Shown here piece after piece: positions 6,906-12,388 of a stretch of DNA of 12,388 nucleotides. Source of the stretch: an uncultured Caulobacter sp. (GTDB lineage: Bacteria; Pseudomonadota; Alphaproteobacteria; Caulobacterales; Caulobacteraceae). Each line of letters begins with the position of its first letter. The stretch's first letter is position 1. A program made the position numbers and the translations under genes. The DNA lies in NCBI RefSeq assembly GCF_937900395.1, contig NZ_CALCDX010000033.1, positions 1-12,388 of the forward strand, in the 5' to 3' direction. The notes beneath the pieces were generated by a model, which saw only the letters and a program-made list of their open reading frames with translations, did not search any database and was not told the DNA's origin.

Positions 6906-7001
6906 GGGGTCGCTCCGCGAGATAGGCGCGGCACAGTTTCATTCCCACTCAAGCGTGACCATGTGGCGTCGAGACGCACGACCGCCATTTGGACGGCGCA
7001 C

Positions 7002-7029
7002 TTGGCGTTTGGCCGGCCAAACTTTAAAT
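7002..7029 (+). promoter_or_regulatory. Candidate promoter of the aminopeptidase P gene
   Basis: TTGGCG (7002-7007) and TTAAAT (7024-7029) are spaced by 16 bp and resemble housekeeping -35 and -10 elements. Initiation about 7 nt downstream would fall at or next to the ATG at 7037, making the mRNA leaderless. The only bases between are a pyrimidine run (CCTCCCC), which gives no Shine-Dalgarno sequence. This is inferred from pattern only. Confidence 0.4.
7007..7022. promoter_or_regulatory. Perfect 16-bp palindrome, candidate operator
   Basis: GTTTGGCCGGCCAAAC is a perfect palindrome with no spacer. It fills the gap between the candidate -35 and -10 elements of the aminopeptidase P gene, the classical position for a repressor site. 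The same 131-bp intergenic region serves the divergent carbonic-anhydrase-like gene. The cognate regulator is unknown and not obvious in this window. Confidence 0.45.
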
Positions 7030-7036
7030 CCTCCCC

Positions 7037-8848
7037 ATGCGCCAGACCTTTGACGAATCCACCGATCCCTCCTTCGGCCCCAAGCACGTCCCGCTGATCC
7101 GCCAGGCCATGGCGGCGCAGGGGCTCGACGGCTTCCTGGTGCCGCACGAGGACGAGCACCAGAACGAATACCTGCCCGCCGCCAATGACCGCCTGGCCTG
7201 GGCCAGCGGCTTCACCGGCTCGGCCGGCGCCGGCGTGATCCTGAAGGACCGCGCCGCCGTGTTCGTCGACGGCCGCTACACCCTGCAGGTCCGCGAGCAG
7301 GTCGATCAGGGCGTGTTCGAGATCCGCGACCTCGTCGAGGGCGGCGTCCCCGCCTATCTGGAGACCGTCTCGAAGGGCGCGGTGATCGGCTACGACGCCC
7401 GCCTGCACAGCCCCGCCGCGCTGGAGAGCCTGAAGGCCGCCGCCGCCCGCGCCGGCGCGACGCTGAAGCCGGTCGCCGCCAACCCGGTCGATCAGGCCTG
7501 GGGCGAGGCGCGCCCCGCCCAGCCGATGGCGCCGATCGTCCCGCAGCCGATCGAGTACGCGGGCGAGGAGTCCAACGCCAAGCGCGCTCGCGTCGGCGCT
7601 TCGGTCGCGGCGCACGGCGCCGAAGCGGCGGTGATCACCGCTCCGGCCTCGATCGCCTGGCTGTTCAACGTGCGTGGCGGCGACGTCATCCGCTCGCCGC
7701 TGCCTCTGTCGCAAGCCATCCTGAACGCCGACGGGACGGCGCGGCTGTTCATCGAACCGGCCAAGGTCACGCCCGAGCTGCCCGCGTGGCTCGGCAACCA
7801 GGTCACGCTGGAGACGCCGGACCGCCTGGCCGAGGCGCTGGGCGATCTATCCGGCAAGAGCGTCGTCGTCGATCCGGCCCAGTCCTCGGCCTGGTACTTC
7901 GACACCCTGGCCGCCGCCGGCGCCAAGATCGTGCGGGCGATGGACCCCTGCACCCTGCCGCGCGCCTGCAAGAACGCGGTCGAGCTGGACGGCACGCGCG
8001 AGGCGCACCGCCGCGACGGCGCGGCGTTGACGCGTTTCCTGCACTGGCTGGCCACCGAGGGCCAGGTCAATCCGCCCGACGAGAAAGAAGCCGTCGCCAA
8101 GCTCGAGGCCTTCCGCGAGGCCACGGGCGTCCTGAAGGACCTCAGCTTCGACACTATCGGCGCGGCCAACGGCCACGGCGCCCTGCCCCACTACCGCCCA
8201 ACCGAACGCAGCAACGAGCGCGCCAAGCTGGGCTCGCTGCTGCTGGTCGACAGCGGCGGCCAGTACCTGGACGGCACCACCGACGTGACCCGCACCGTGG
8301 CGATCGGCGAGCCGACCACCGAGATGGTCCAGCGCAACACGCTGGTGCTGAAGGGCCACCTGGCGATCGCTCGCCTGCGCTTCCCGGCCGGCACCACCGG
8401 CTCGGCGATCGACGCCTTCGCCCGCGCGGCCCTGTGGGCGCATGGGCTGGACTACGACCACGGCACCGGCCATGGCGTCGGCGTCTATCTGGGGGTTCAC
8501 GAGGGGCCGCAGCGGATCTCTAAAGCGCCGAACACCATCGCCCTGCAGCCCGGCATGATCGTCTCGAACGAGCCCGGCTACTACAAGGACGGCGAGTACG
8601 GCATCCGCATCGAGAACCTTGAGGTCGTGATGCCGGCCGAGGACGTGCCGGGCGGCGATCGCCCGATGCATCGCTTCGAGGCCCTGACGCTAGCTCCCAT
8701 CGACCGTCGCCTGATCGACAAGTCGCTGCTGACGCCCGAGGAGATCGCCCAGTTCGACGCCTACCACGCCCGCGTGCTGCGCGAGATCGGTCCCCGGGTG
8801 GAGCCTGAGGTTCGGGCCTGGATGGAACAGGCCTGCGCGCCGCTTTGA
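7037..8848 (+). CDS. Aminopeptidase P (Xaa-Pro aminopeptidase), M24B family
   Basis: This 603-residue cytoplasmic metallopeptidase removes an N-terminal residue next to proline. It has the long three-domain form: two creatinase-like N-terminal domains (about 17-150 and 170-310), then the pita-bread M24 catalytic domain (about 320-545), and a short C-terminal extension ending in a charged helix. The dinuclear metal ligands are visible: D405 in LLLVDSGG, D416 in TTDVTRT, H479 in HGTGHGVG, E512 in NEPGYY and E526 in RIENLEV. An early NEYLPAANDRLAWASGFTGS segment (43-62) is characteristic of this subfamily. The start ATG at 7037 has no Shine-Dalgarno sequence and may be leaderless. A GANTC site (GAATC, 7055-7059) lies in codons 7-8. 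Length and motifs match the family, with nothing missing. The gene ends 9 nt before the palindromic intergenic element. Confidence 0.93.
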   Translation: MRQTFDESTDPSFGPKHVPLIRQAMAAQGLDGFLVPHEDEHQNEYLPAANDRLAWASGFTGSAGAGVILKDRAAVFVDGRYTLQVREQVDQGVFEIRDLVEGGVPAYLETVSKGAVIGYDARLHSPAALESLKAAAARAGATLKPVAANPVDQAWGEARPAQPMAPIVPQPIEYAGEESNAKRARVGASVAAHGAEAAVITAPASIAWLFNVRGGDVIRSPLPLSQAILNADGTARLFIEPAKVTPELPAWLGNQVTLETPDRLAEALGDLSGKSVVVDPAQSSAWYFDTLAAAGAKIVRAMDPCTLPRACKNAVELDGTREAHRRDGAALTRFLHWLATEGQVNPPDEKEAVAKLEAFREATGVLKDLSFDTIGAANGHGALPHYRPTERSNERAKLGSLLLVDSGGQYLDGTTDVTRTVAIGEPTTEMVQRNTLVLKGHLAIARLRFPAGTTGSAIDAFARAALWAHGLDYDHGTGHGVGVYLGVHEGPQRISKAPNTIALQPGMIVSNEPGYYKDGEYGIRIENLEVVMPAEDVPGGDRPMHRFEALTLAPIDRRLIDKSLLTPEEIAQFDAYHARVLREIGPRVEPEVRAWMEQACAPL

Positions 8849-8857
8849 TGAATAGTT

Positions 8858-8971
8858 CCTCCCCCGCGCCGCGGGGGAGGTGGCCCAGAGGGCCGGAGGG
8901 GGCCAGCTCGGCCAAGCCAGCGCTTGCCCCCTCAGTCGCTCCGCGACAGCTCCCCCGCATCGCGGGGGAGC
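8858..8971. repeat. Palindromic intergenic element of Caulobacter type
   Basis: This ~114-bp GC-rich element is built from nested inverted repeats. An 11-bp hairpin at 8858-8880 has arms CCTCCCCCGCG and CGCGGGGGAGG. A small stem GGCCC/GGGCC sits at 8882-8894. GAGGGGGC (8896-8903) pairs with GCCCCCTC (8926-8933), GTCGC (8935-8939) with GCGAC (8943-8947), and a terminal 10-bp hairpin GCTCCCCCGC/GCGGGGGAGC spans 8949-8971. It sits between two convergent genes and may also act as a bidirectional terminator, though no T-runs follow. From memory, elements with this GGGGGAGG-TGGCCC...GCCCCCTCAGTCGC pattern recur between genes throughout Caulobacter genomes. Only one copy is in this window, so dispersal cannot be shown here. 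Confidence 0.75.
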
Positions 8972-8981
8972 CTCTTCAAAC

Positions 8982-9398
8982 CTACCGCAACCGCGTCCAG
9001 ACCTGCGTCTTGCAGAACGGCGCGACGATGCAGCCCTTCAGCTTCAGCTGGTTCTCGCCGATCAGCTCGATCGTGCCCGAATAGGTGCCGCCGTCGTCGG
9101 GGTTGTAGACCTTGCCGTCCTTCCACTTCGTCGGACCGCCGGAGAAATCATAGAGCATCTGCAGGCCCTTGAGCGTGCGGACACGCTGGGACTCGTCCTT
9201 GTTCTTGACGTCCTTCAGCGCGGGGTTCTCGCGGATGTGGTTCGAGTTCACCAGCTTGCCGCACAGGCTGTTGCCGCAGTGGGAGATCTCGACCTGGCCG
9301 CCGTTGGTCGGCGTCTGCCACAGACCGGCGACATCGGCGGCTAGGGCCGGGCTCGCCAGCAGGCCGAAGGCGGCGGCGATCATGGTGGTGCGGAACAT
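8982..9398 (-). CDS. Secreted DUF2147 family protein
   Basis: This is a 138-residue protein. The N-terminal 20 residues are a clear Sec signal peptide with likely cleavage after SPALA, leaving a mature protein starting ADVAGLW. The mature part follows the DUF2147 pattern: GLWQTPTNGG near the start, a central VEISHCGNSLCGKLV (36-50), then GKVYNPDDGGTYSGTI (95-110) and a C-terminal LKGCIVAPFCKTQVWTR. Four cysteines (C41, C46, C123, C129) suggest two disulphides in the periplasm. The fold is probably a small beta-barrel; no biochemical role is established for the family. The ATG at 9398-9396 was chosen for the AGGGAG upstream and because it starts the signal peptide; longer in-frame starts add a basic, unlikely extension. 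It lies downstream of ligA on the same strand after a 110-nt gap. Confidence 0.85.
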   Translation of the reverse strand: MFRTTMIAAAFGLLASPALAADVAGLWQTPTNGGQVEISHCGNSLCGKLVNSNHIRENPALKDVKNKDESQRVRTLKGLQMLYDFSGGPTKWKDGKVYNPDDGGTYSGTIELIGENQLKLKGCIVAPFCKTQVWTRLR

Positions 9399-9434
9399 CA
9401 ACGACTCCCTGGGTCGCGCTTCAAATGCGCGTTT

Positions 9435-9468
9435 GATCGCTTGGTTGCGCGATCTCGTCCCTCGGGAC
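9435..9468 (-). terminator. Two inverted repeats between ligA and the DUF2147 gene
   Basis: GATCGC (9435-9440) pairs with GCGATC (9449-9454) across 8 nt, and GTCCC (9457-9461) pairs with GGGAC (9464-9468) across 2 nt. They follow ligA in its direction of transcription and precede the DUF2147 start. No T-run follows, so they are weak candidates for a ligA terminator or for promoter-region structure. Confidence 0.25.
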
Positions 9469-9508
9469 AAGCCCTGACACGAAAAGGAGGCGGGATTTCG
9501 AAAAGCGA

Positions 9509-11551
9509 TCAGCTTCCGACCAGAGCCAGCCACTCGTCTTCGGTCATGACCTGGATACCGAGCTCGGTCGCGGTCTTCAGCTTCGAGCCCGCGCCGGGTC
9601 CGGCGACGACCAGATCGGTCTTCTTCGACACCGACGACGCGACCTTGGCGCCCAGCCCCTCGGCCTGGGCCTTGGCTTCGTCGCGGGTCATCTTCTCCAG
9701 AGCGCCGGTGAAGACGATGGTCTTGCCGGCGACAGCCGTGTCGGTCTTGGGTTTTTCGACGGGCTGGATGTCCAGCTCGGCGACCAGATTGGCGACCTTC
9801 TGCCGGTTGTGGTCCTCGGCGAAGAAGCGGGCAAGGGACTGGGCGGCGACGGGGCCGACGCCGTCGATCGCGGCCAGGTTCAGATAGTCGTCGCCCGGCG
9901 CGCCACTCGCGGCCGCCGCCAAGCCCTCGGCGAAGGCGTCCCAGGTCCCGTAGCGCTGGGCCAGGGCCGCGCGGGCCGGCTTGGTCAGTTTCGGGACGGC
10001 GTGGCCGATCTTGATCTCCAGGTCGTCAGTCTGGGGCCAGGGATCGGCCTTGAGGCCGCCCCTCCCCGCCTCGACCAGCGTGTCCAGCGCTTTGGGCCCG
10101 ACGCCGGGCGCGGTGGAGAGTTCAAGGTAGGTCTCGCCAGGAAGAGCTTTAGCGGCGGCCTCGGCGGCGTGCTGCAGGTCCTCGAAGCGGTCGAAGTTGC
10201 GGGCCAGCACGGTCGAGGTGGTCTCGCCGATGTCGCGCGCGCCCAGGCCGTAGATCATCCGGTCCATGGTGATCGTGCGCCGGGCCTCGATGCCCCGCAC
10301 CAGATTGGCGACCGAAGTCTCGCCATAGCCTTCCCGCTCGCGCAGGGCCGCCAGCTTCTGCTCGTCACGGGCTAGCTTGAAGATGTCGGCCGGCTCGGTG
10401 ATCCAGCCCTCGTCGAAGAAGGCCTGCAGCTGCTTCTCGCCCAGGCCCTCGATGTCGAAGGCGCGGCGGGACACGAAGTGGCGCAGGTGCTCCACCCGCT
10501 GGAACGGACAGGCGAACTCGCCCGTGCAGCGGCGCACCACCGACTCCTGACCCGAGGCGTTGACCTCGCGGGCCAGCGGCGTCTGCAGCGGGCACGGGCA
10601 AACGTGGGGAAAGACGTAGGGCTCGGGCGCGGGATCGGGCCGGGCGTCGAGCGCGACCTCGACGATCTGCGGGATCACGTCGCCAGCCCGCTGGACGATC
10701 ACCGTGTCGCCAATCCGGGCGTCGAGTCGCTCGATCTCGTCGCCATTGTGCAGGGTGGCGTTGGTCACCACGACGCCGCCCACGGTCACCGGTTTCAGCC
10801 GCGCCACCGGCGTGATCGCGCCGGTGCGGCCAACCTGCAGGTCGATGGCTTCCAGGACGGTGCGAGCCTTCTGGGCCGGGAACTTGCGGGCGATGGCCCA
10901 GCGCGGCGAGCGCGAAACGAAGCCCAGGCGGCGCTGCAGCTCCAGGTCGTCGACCTTGTAGACGACGCCGTCGATGTCGAAGTTCAGGGTCGGCCGCAGC
11001 GCCTCGAACTCGGCGTAGACGTCGAGCAGCCCCTGGGCGTTCTCGACGCGACGCGCCGGCGGGGCCGTGGTCACGAAGCCCCAGGAGCGCAGCGCCTCCA
11101 GCGCCGCCCACTGGCCGTCCGCGAACGGCTCCGACACCAGGCCCCAGGCATAGCCGAAGAACCGCAACGGCCGCTGGGCGCTGATCGCGGGATCGATCTG
11201 GCGCAGCGAGCCCGCCGCGAAGTTGCGGGGGTTGGCGTAGGTCCGCTGGCCGGCTTCCTCGGCGGCCTTGTTGAAGGCGGCGAAGGCCGCGAGCTCGACA
11301 TAGACCTCGCCGCGCACCTCGATCACGTCGGGCCAGCCCGAGCCTTTCAGGCGGTGCGGGATGTCGGCGATGGTCCGGAGATTGGCGGTGACGTCCTCGC
11401 CGGTCTGGCCGTCGCCGCGCGTGGCGCCCTGGACCAGCACGCCCTTCTCGTAGCGTAGCGAGGCCGACAGGCCGTCGATCTTCGGCTCGGCCGTGTAGGC
11501 CAGGGTTTCGCTGGGCGACAGCCGCAGGAAGCGGCGCACCCGCGCGTCGAA
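9509..11551 (-). CDS. ligA: NAD-dependent DNA ligase LigA, 5' end lost at a chimeric junction
   Basis: The 680 ligase residues run from FDARVRRFL to the C-terminus. The adenylation domain retains the catalytic lysine in EPKIDG (fragment residue 24), GATRGDG (42-48), and the later DIDGVVYKV (192-200) and ARKFPAQ (221-227). The OB-fold, zinc site (cysteines 318, 320, 342, 348), helix-hairpin-helix repeats (482-486 PGVGP, 563-567 DGVGP) and C-terminal BRCT domain (about 607-680) are complete. LigA seals nicks in replication and repair using NAD+. Compared with E. coli LigA (catalytic K115), about 90 residues are missing before the lysine, including all of domain Ia, which binds NMN. The open frame continues beyond 11551 to an ATG at 11908, but that stretch is antisense to nitroreductase and ilvA and shows no ligase similarity. 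No real start is present. The spaced zinc region (CPC with a long loop) is the alphaproteobacterial form. Confidence 0.92.
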   Translation of the reverse strand, partial: FDARVRRFLRLSPSETLAYTAEPKIDGLSASLRYEKGVLVQGATRGDGQTGEDVTANLRTIADIPHRLKGSGWPDVIEVRGEVYVELAAFAAFNKAAEEAGQRTYANPRNFAAGSLRQIDPAISAQRPLRFFGYAWGLVSEPFADGQWAALEALRSWGFVTTAPPARRVENAQGLLDVYAEFEALRPTLNFDIDGVVYKVDDLELQRRLGFVSRSPRWAIARKFPAQKARTVLEAIDLQVGRTGAITPVARLKPVTVGGVVVTNATLHNGDEIERLDARIGDTVIVQRAGDVIPQIVEVALDARPDPAPEPYVFPHVCPCPLQTPLAREVNASGQESVVRRCTGEFACPFQRVEHLRHFVSRRAFDIEGLGEKQLQAFFDEGWITEPADIFKLARDEQKLAALREREGYGETSVANLVRGIEARRTITMDRMIYGLGARDIGETTSTVLARNFDRFEDLQHAAEAAAKALPGETYLELSTAPGVGPKALDTLVEAGRGGLKADPWPQTDDLEIKIGHAVPKLTKPARAALAQRYGTWDAFAEGLAAAASGAPGDDYLNLAAIDGVGPVAAQSLARFFAEDHNRQKVANLVAELDIQPVEKPKTDTAVAGKTIVFTGALEKMTRDEAKAQAEGLGAKVASSVSKKTDLVVAGPGAGSKLKTATELGIQVMTEDEWLALVGS

Positions 11552-11553
11552 CT
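11546..11553. other. Chimeric junction 1: Caulobacter-like ligA to mycobacterium-like DNA
   Basis: Left of this point the minus strand reads LigA (FDARVRRFLRL); right of it the plus strand reads a nitroreductase (VELQDGTV). The bases GTCGAAC serve both proteins: antisense Phe-Asp in ligA and Val-Glu-Leu in the nitroreductase. This suggests joining at a short shared stretch of about 7-8 bases. A CTGCAG (PstI site) sits at 11552-11557. No repeat, integrase or insertion-sequence end is visible. Confidence 0.8.
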
Positions 11554-11716
11554 GCAGGACGGCACCGTTTCGGGCGATTACGAAGCCCGCGAGGTGTTCG
11601 GCGACGAGAAGGCCGCCTGGTGGGAGCGTGCGGTCGCCGCCTACCCGGACTACGCCGACTACCAGACCAAGACCGACCGCCAGATCCCGGTGTTCGTCCT
11701 GACGCCGGCCAACTGA
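11546..11716 (+). CDS. Deazaflavin (F420)-dependent nitroreductase family protein, C-terminal fragment
   Basis: Fifty-six codons are readable before the TGA at 11714-11716; the 5' part is absent, replaced by ligA. The peptide contains VELQDGTV, DYEAREVFGDEKAAWWERAV and KTDRQIPVFVLTP, the C-terminal pattern of the Ddn/Rv1558 family of split-barrel proteins that bind the deazaflavin cofactor F420. It closely resembles my recollection of M. tuberculosis Rv1558, which lies directly upstream of ilvA (Rv1559), the same order as here. F420 use is an actinobacterial trait not expected in Caulobacter. The fragment has no start codon or promoter, so it would not be expressed as such. The family is well supported; the genus is inferred from motif and gene order. 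Confidence 0.85.
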   Translation, partial: VELQDGTVSGDYEAREVFGDEKAAWWERAVAAYPDYADYQTKTDRQIPVFVLTPAN

Positions 11717-11761
11717 TCCCCGAATTCGACGTTCTGGTCGATCCCGGACGCACTTTTCCGC

Positions 11762-11777
11762 CCGAACGTGCGTTTGG
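11762..11777. promoter_or_regulatory. Possible SOS-box-like inverted repeat upstream of ilvA
   Basis: CCGAAC-GTGC-GTTTGG at 11762-11777 resembles the Gram-positive and mycobacterial LexA box (TCGAAC-N4-GTTCGA) at 9 of 12 arm positions; the arms are imperfectly symmetrical. It lies 33 bp before the ilvA start. ilvA is not known to me as an SOS gene, so this may be chance or another regulator's site. Confidence 0.25.
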
Positions 11778-11810
11778 GTGTTTGGAAAGGCCGCGTGGCA
11801 CCATTGATCG

Positions 11811-12236
11811 GTGTCCGCTGAAGTGAGCCAGAGTCCCCGGGTATCGCCGCTGTGCGCGGCCGATGTCGAGGCGGCGGCCCAGCGAATTTCCGGCGTGGTG
11901 ACACCCACTCCGCTGCAGTTCAGCGACCGGCTCTCCCAGCTGACGGGGGCCCTGGTCTACCTCAAGCGGGAAGATCTGCAGGTGGTGCGGTCCTACAAGC
12001 TGCGGGGCGCCTACAACCTGCTGATGCAGCTGACTCCCGAGGAGAAGGCCGCCGGGGTGGTGTGCTCGTCGGCGGGCAATCACGCACAGGGCTTCGCGCT
12101 GGCCTGTCGATCGATGGGCATCCACGGCCGGGTCTACGTTCCCGCGAAGACACCGAAGCAGAAGCGGGACCGGATTCGCTATCACGGCGGCGAGTTCATC
12201 GAGCTGATCGTCGGCGGCGCCACCTACGACCTGGCC
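11811..12236 (+). CDS. ilvA: Threonine dehydratase IlvA, N-terminal fragment of mycobacterial type
   Basis: About 142 codons of a PLP-dependent threonine deaminase, which converts threonine to 2-oxobutanoate as the first step of isoleucine synthesis. The GTG start at 11811 gives MSAEVSQSP, matching the N-terminus I recall for mycobacterial IlvA (MSAELSQSP). The PLP lysine lies in RSYKLRGAYN (K63), the substrate loop is SSAGNHAQG (86-94), and a PAKTPKQKRDRIRYHGGEFI segment (111-130) is family-typical. After GGATYDLA the expected continuation (A-A-A-A-L-E-D...) is replaced by TGRVTRVAAA and a TGA at 12267-12269. No other frame restores the ilvA sequence, so this is a join rather than a frameshift. 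Most of the catalytic domain and the regulatory ACT-like domain are missing, so the product would be inactive. Confidence 0.88.
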
Positions 12237-12240
12237 ACCG
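12231..12240. other. Chimeric junction 2: ilvA fragment to an unidentified segment
   Basis: IlvA similarity ends at the codons for Asp-Leu-Ala (12228-12236). The bases beyond encode nothing ilvA-like in any frame and lead into an ATGA start/stop overlap typical of a different operon. The exact break cannot be placed more closely than about 10 bases. Confidence 0.65.
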
Positions 12241-12269
12241 GTCGCGTCACCCGGGTGGCCGCCGCATGA
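12237..12269 (+). CDS. Possible last codons of an unknown gene (TGRVTRVAAA)
   Basis: Ten codons and a TGA follow the second junction in the ilvA frame. The stop overlaps the next start codon as ATGA (12266-12269), the usual arrangement of translationally coupled genes. This suggests a true C-terminus of an upstream gene in the third segment, but ten residues cannot identify it, and it may be a chance frame. Confidence 0.3.
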   Translation, partial: TGRVTRVAAA

Positions 12270-12388
12270 CCACGGGCGACGCCGCGCTGCGCGGCTACAG
12301 CACCACCCTCAGCCACGAGCGCCCGGTGGCGGTGCTGGGGATGCTGCTGGCGTTCGTCGGCCCATCGCTGTCCGCAATCGCGTTATCA
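12266..12388 (+). CDS. Putative membrane protein, N-terminal fragment
   Basis: Forty-one codons are open from an ATG to the window end. Residues 1-20 are polar (MTTGDAALRGYSTTLSHERP). Residues 21-41 are hydrophobic (VAVLGMLLAFVGPSLSAIAL) and look like a first membrane helix. The start overlaps an upstream stop as ATGA. G+C and codon choice are compatible with an actinobacterial source, but that is not decisive against Caulobacter. I do not recognise the family, and the gene runs out of the window. Confidence 0.4.
   Translation, partial: MTTGDAALRGYSTTLSHERPVAVLGMLLAFVGPSLSAIALS

Noticed and set aside
11552..11908. A novel N-terminal extension of LigA, since the minus-strand frame stays open to an ATG at 11908
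   Set aside because: This part is exactly antisense to the nitroreductase fragment and ilvA start, both recognisable on the plus strand, and has no ligase-like sequence.
10365..12185. A 606-codon minus-strand frame overlapping ligA in another register
   Set aside because: It is a frame-shifted shadow of ligA with Arg/Pro/Ala-rich composition, and it crosses the chimeric junction.
12200..12388. A simple frameshift in ilvA as the cause of its early stop
   Set aside because: None of the three plus-strand frames after 12236 gives the expected IlvA continuation, so a join is the better explanation.
11540..12388. Genuine horizontal transfer of mycobacterial genes into Caulobacter
   Set aside because: Both mycobacterial genes are incomplete, an essential gene is destroyed, and no integrase, attachment site, transposase or flanking repeat is present. 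An artefact is more likely, though this is not proven.
1..12388. CRISPR array, tRNA, rRNA, insertion sequence, phage or defence genes
   Set aside because: I looked for spaced direct repeats, cloverleaf-like segments, transposase motifs and defence domains and found none. All gaps between genes in the Caulobacter-like part are under 140 bp.

Overview
The first ~11.55 kb looks like an ordinary stretch of a Caulobacter-type alphaproteobacterial chromosome: high G+C, densely packed genes on both strands, an alphaproteobacterial style of LigA, a DUF4169/ribbon-helix-helix pair, and a GC-rich palindromic intergenic element of the kind common in Caulobacter genomes. The last ~0.84 kb is different. 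At 11546-11553 the ligA gene stops abruptly inside its adenylation domain. The sequence continues as the 3' end of a mycobacterial deazaflavin-dependent nitroreductase (Rv1558-like), followed by the 5' part of a mycobacterial threonine dehydratase gene ilvA (Rv1559-like). At about 12231-12240 the ilvA reading frame is itself broken and joined to a third, unidentified GC-rich segment. The end of the window is therefore best read as a chimera of at least three sources, probably a library or assembly artefact.

Layout: 1-178 is the 3' end of a glutathione S-transferase. 249-648 holds DUF4169 and ribbon-helix-helix genes, apparently co-transcribed. 645-1111 (minus) holds two small single-span membrane proteins. 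1234-3660 is a UvrD/PcrA helicase. 3661-4887 (minus) is an LtrA-family membrane protein with an 18-bp inverted repeat in its leader. 4974-5447 is an unknown Pro-rich membrane-anchored protein. 5493-6359 is prmA, the L11 methyltransferase gene. 6369-6905 (minus) is a Tat-signal beta-carbonic-anhydrase-like protein. 7037-8848 is aminopeptidase P, behind a promoter-like region with a perfect 16-bp palindrome. 8858-8971 is the palindromic element. 8982-9398 (minus) is a secreted DUF2147 protein. 9509-11551 (minus) is 5'-truncated ligA. From 11546 to the end lie the foreign fragments.

The Caulobacter-like genes are mostly housekeeping (DNA repair and replication, ribosomal protein modification, peptide turnover) with small envelope proteins between them. 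They do not form one pathway. I see no rRNA, tRNA, CRISPR array, insertion sequence, phage gene or defence operon, and nothing I would call a new biological system. The points most worth checking are the two chimeric junctions, the operator-like palindromes at 7007-7022 and 4893-4910, and the folded repeat at 8858-8971.
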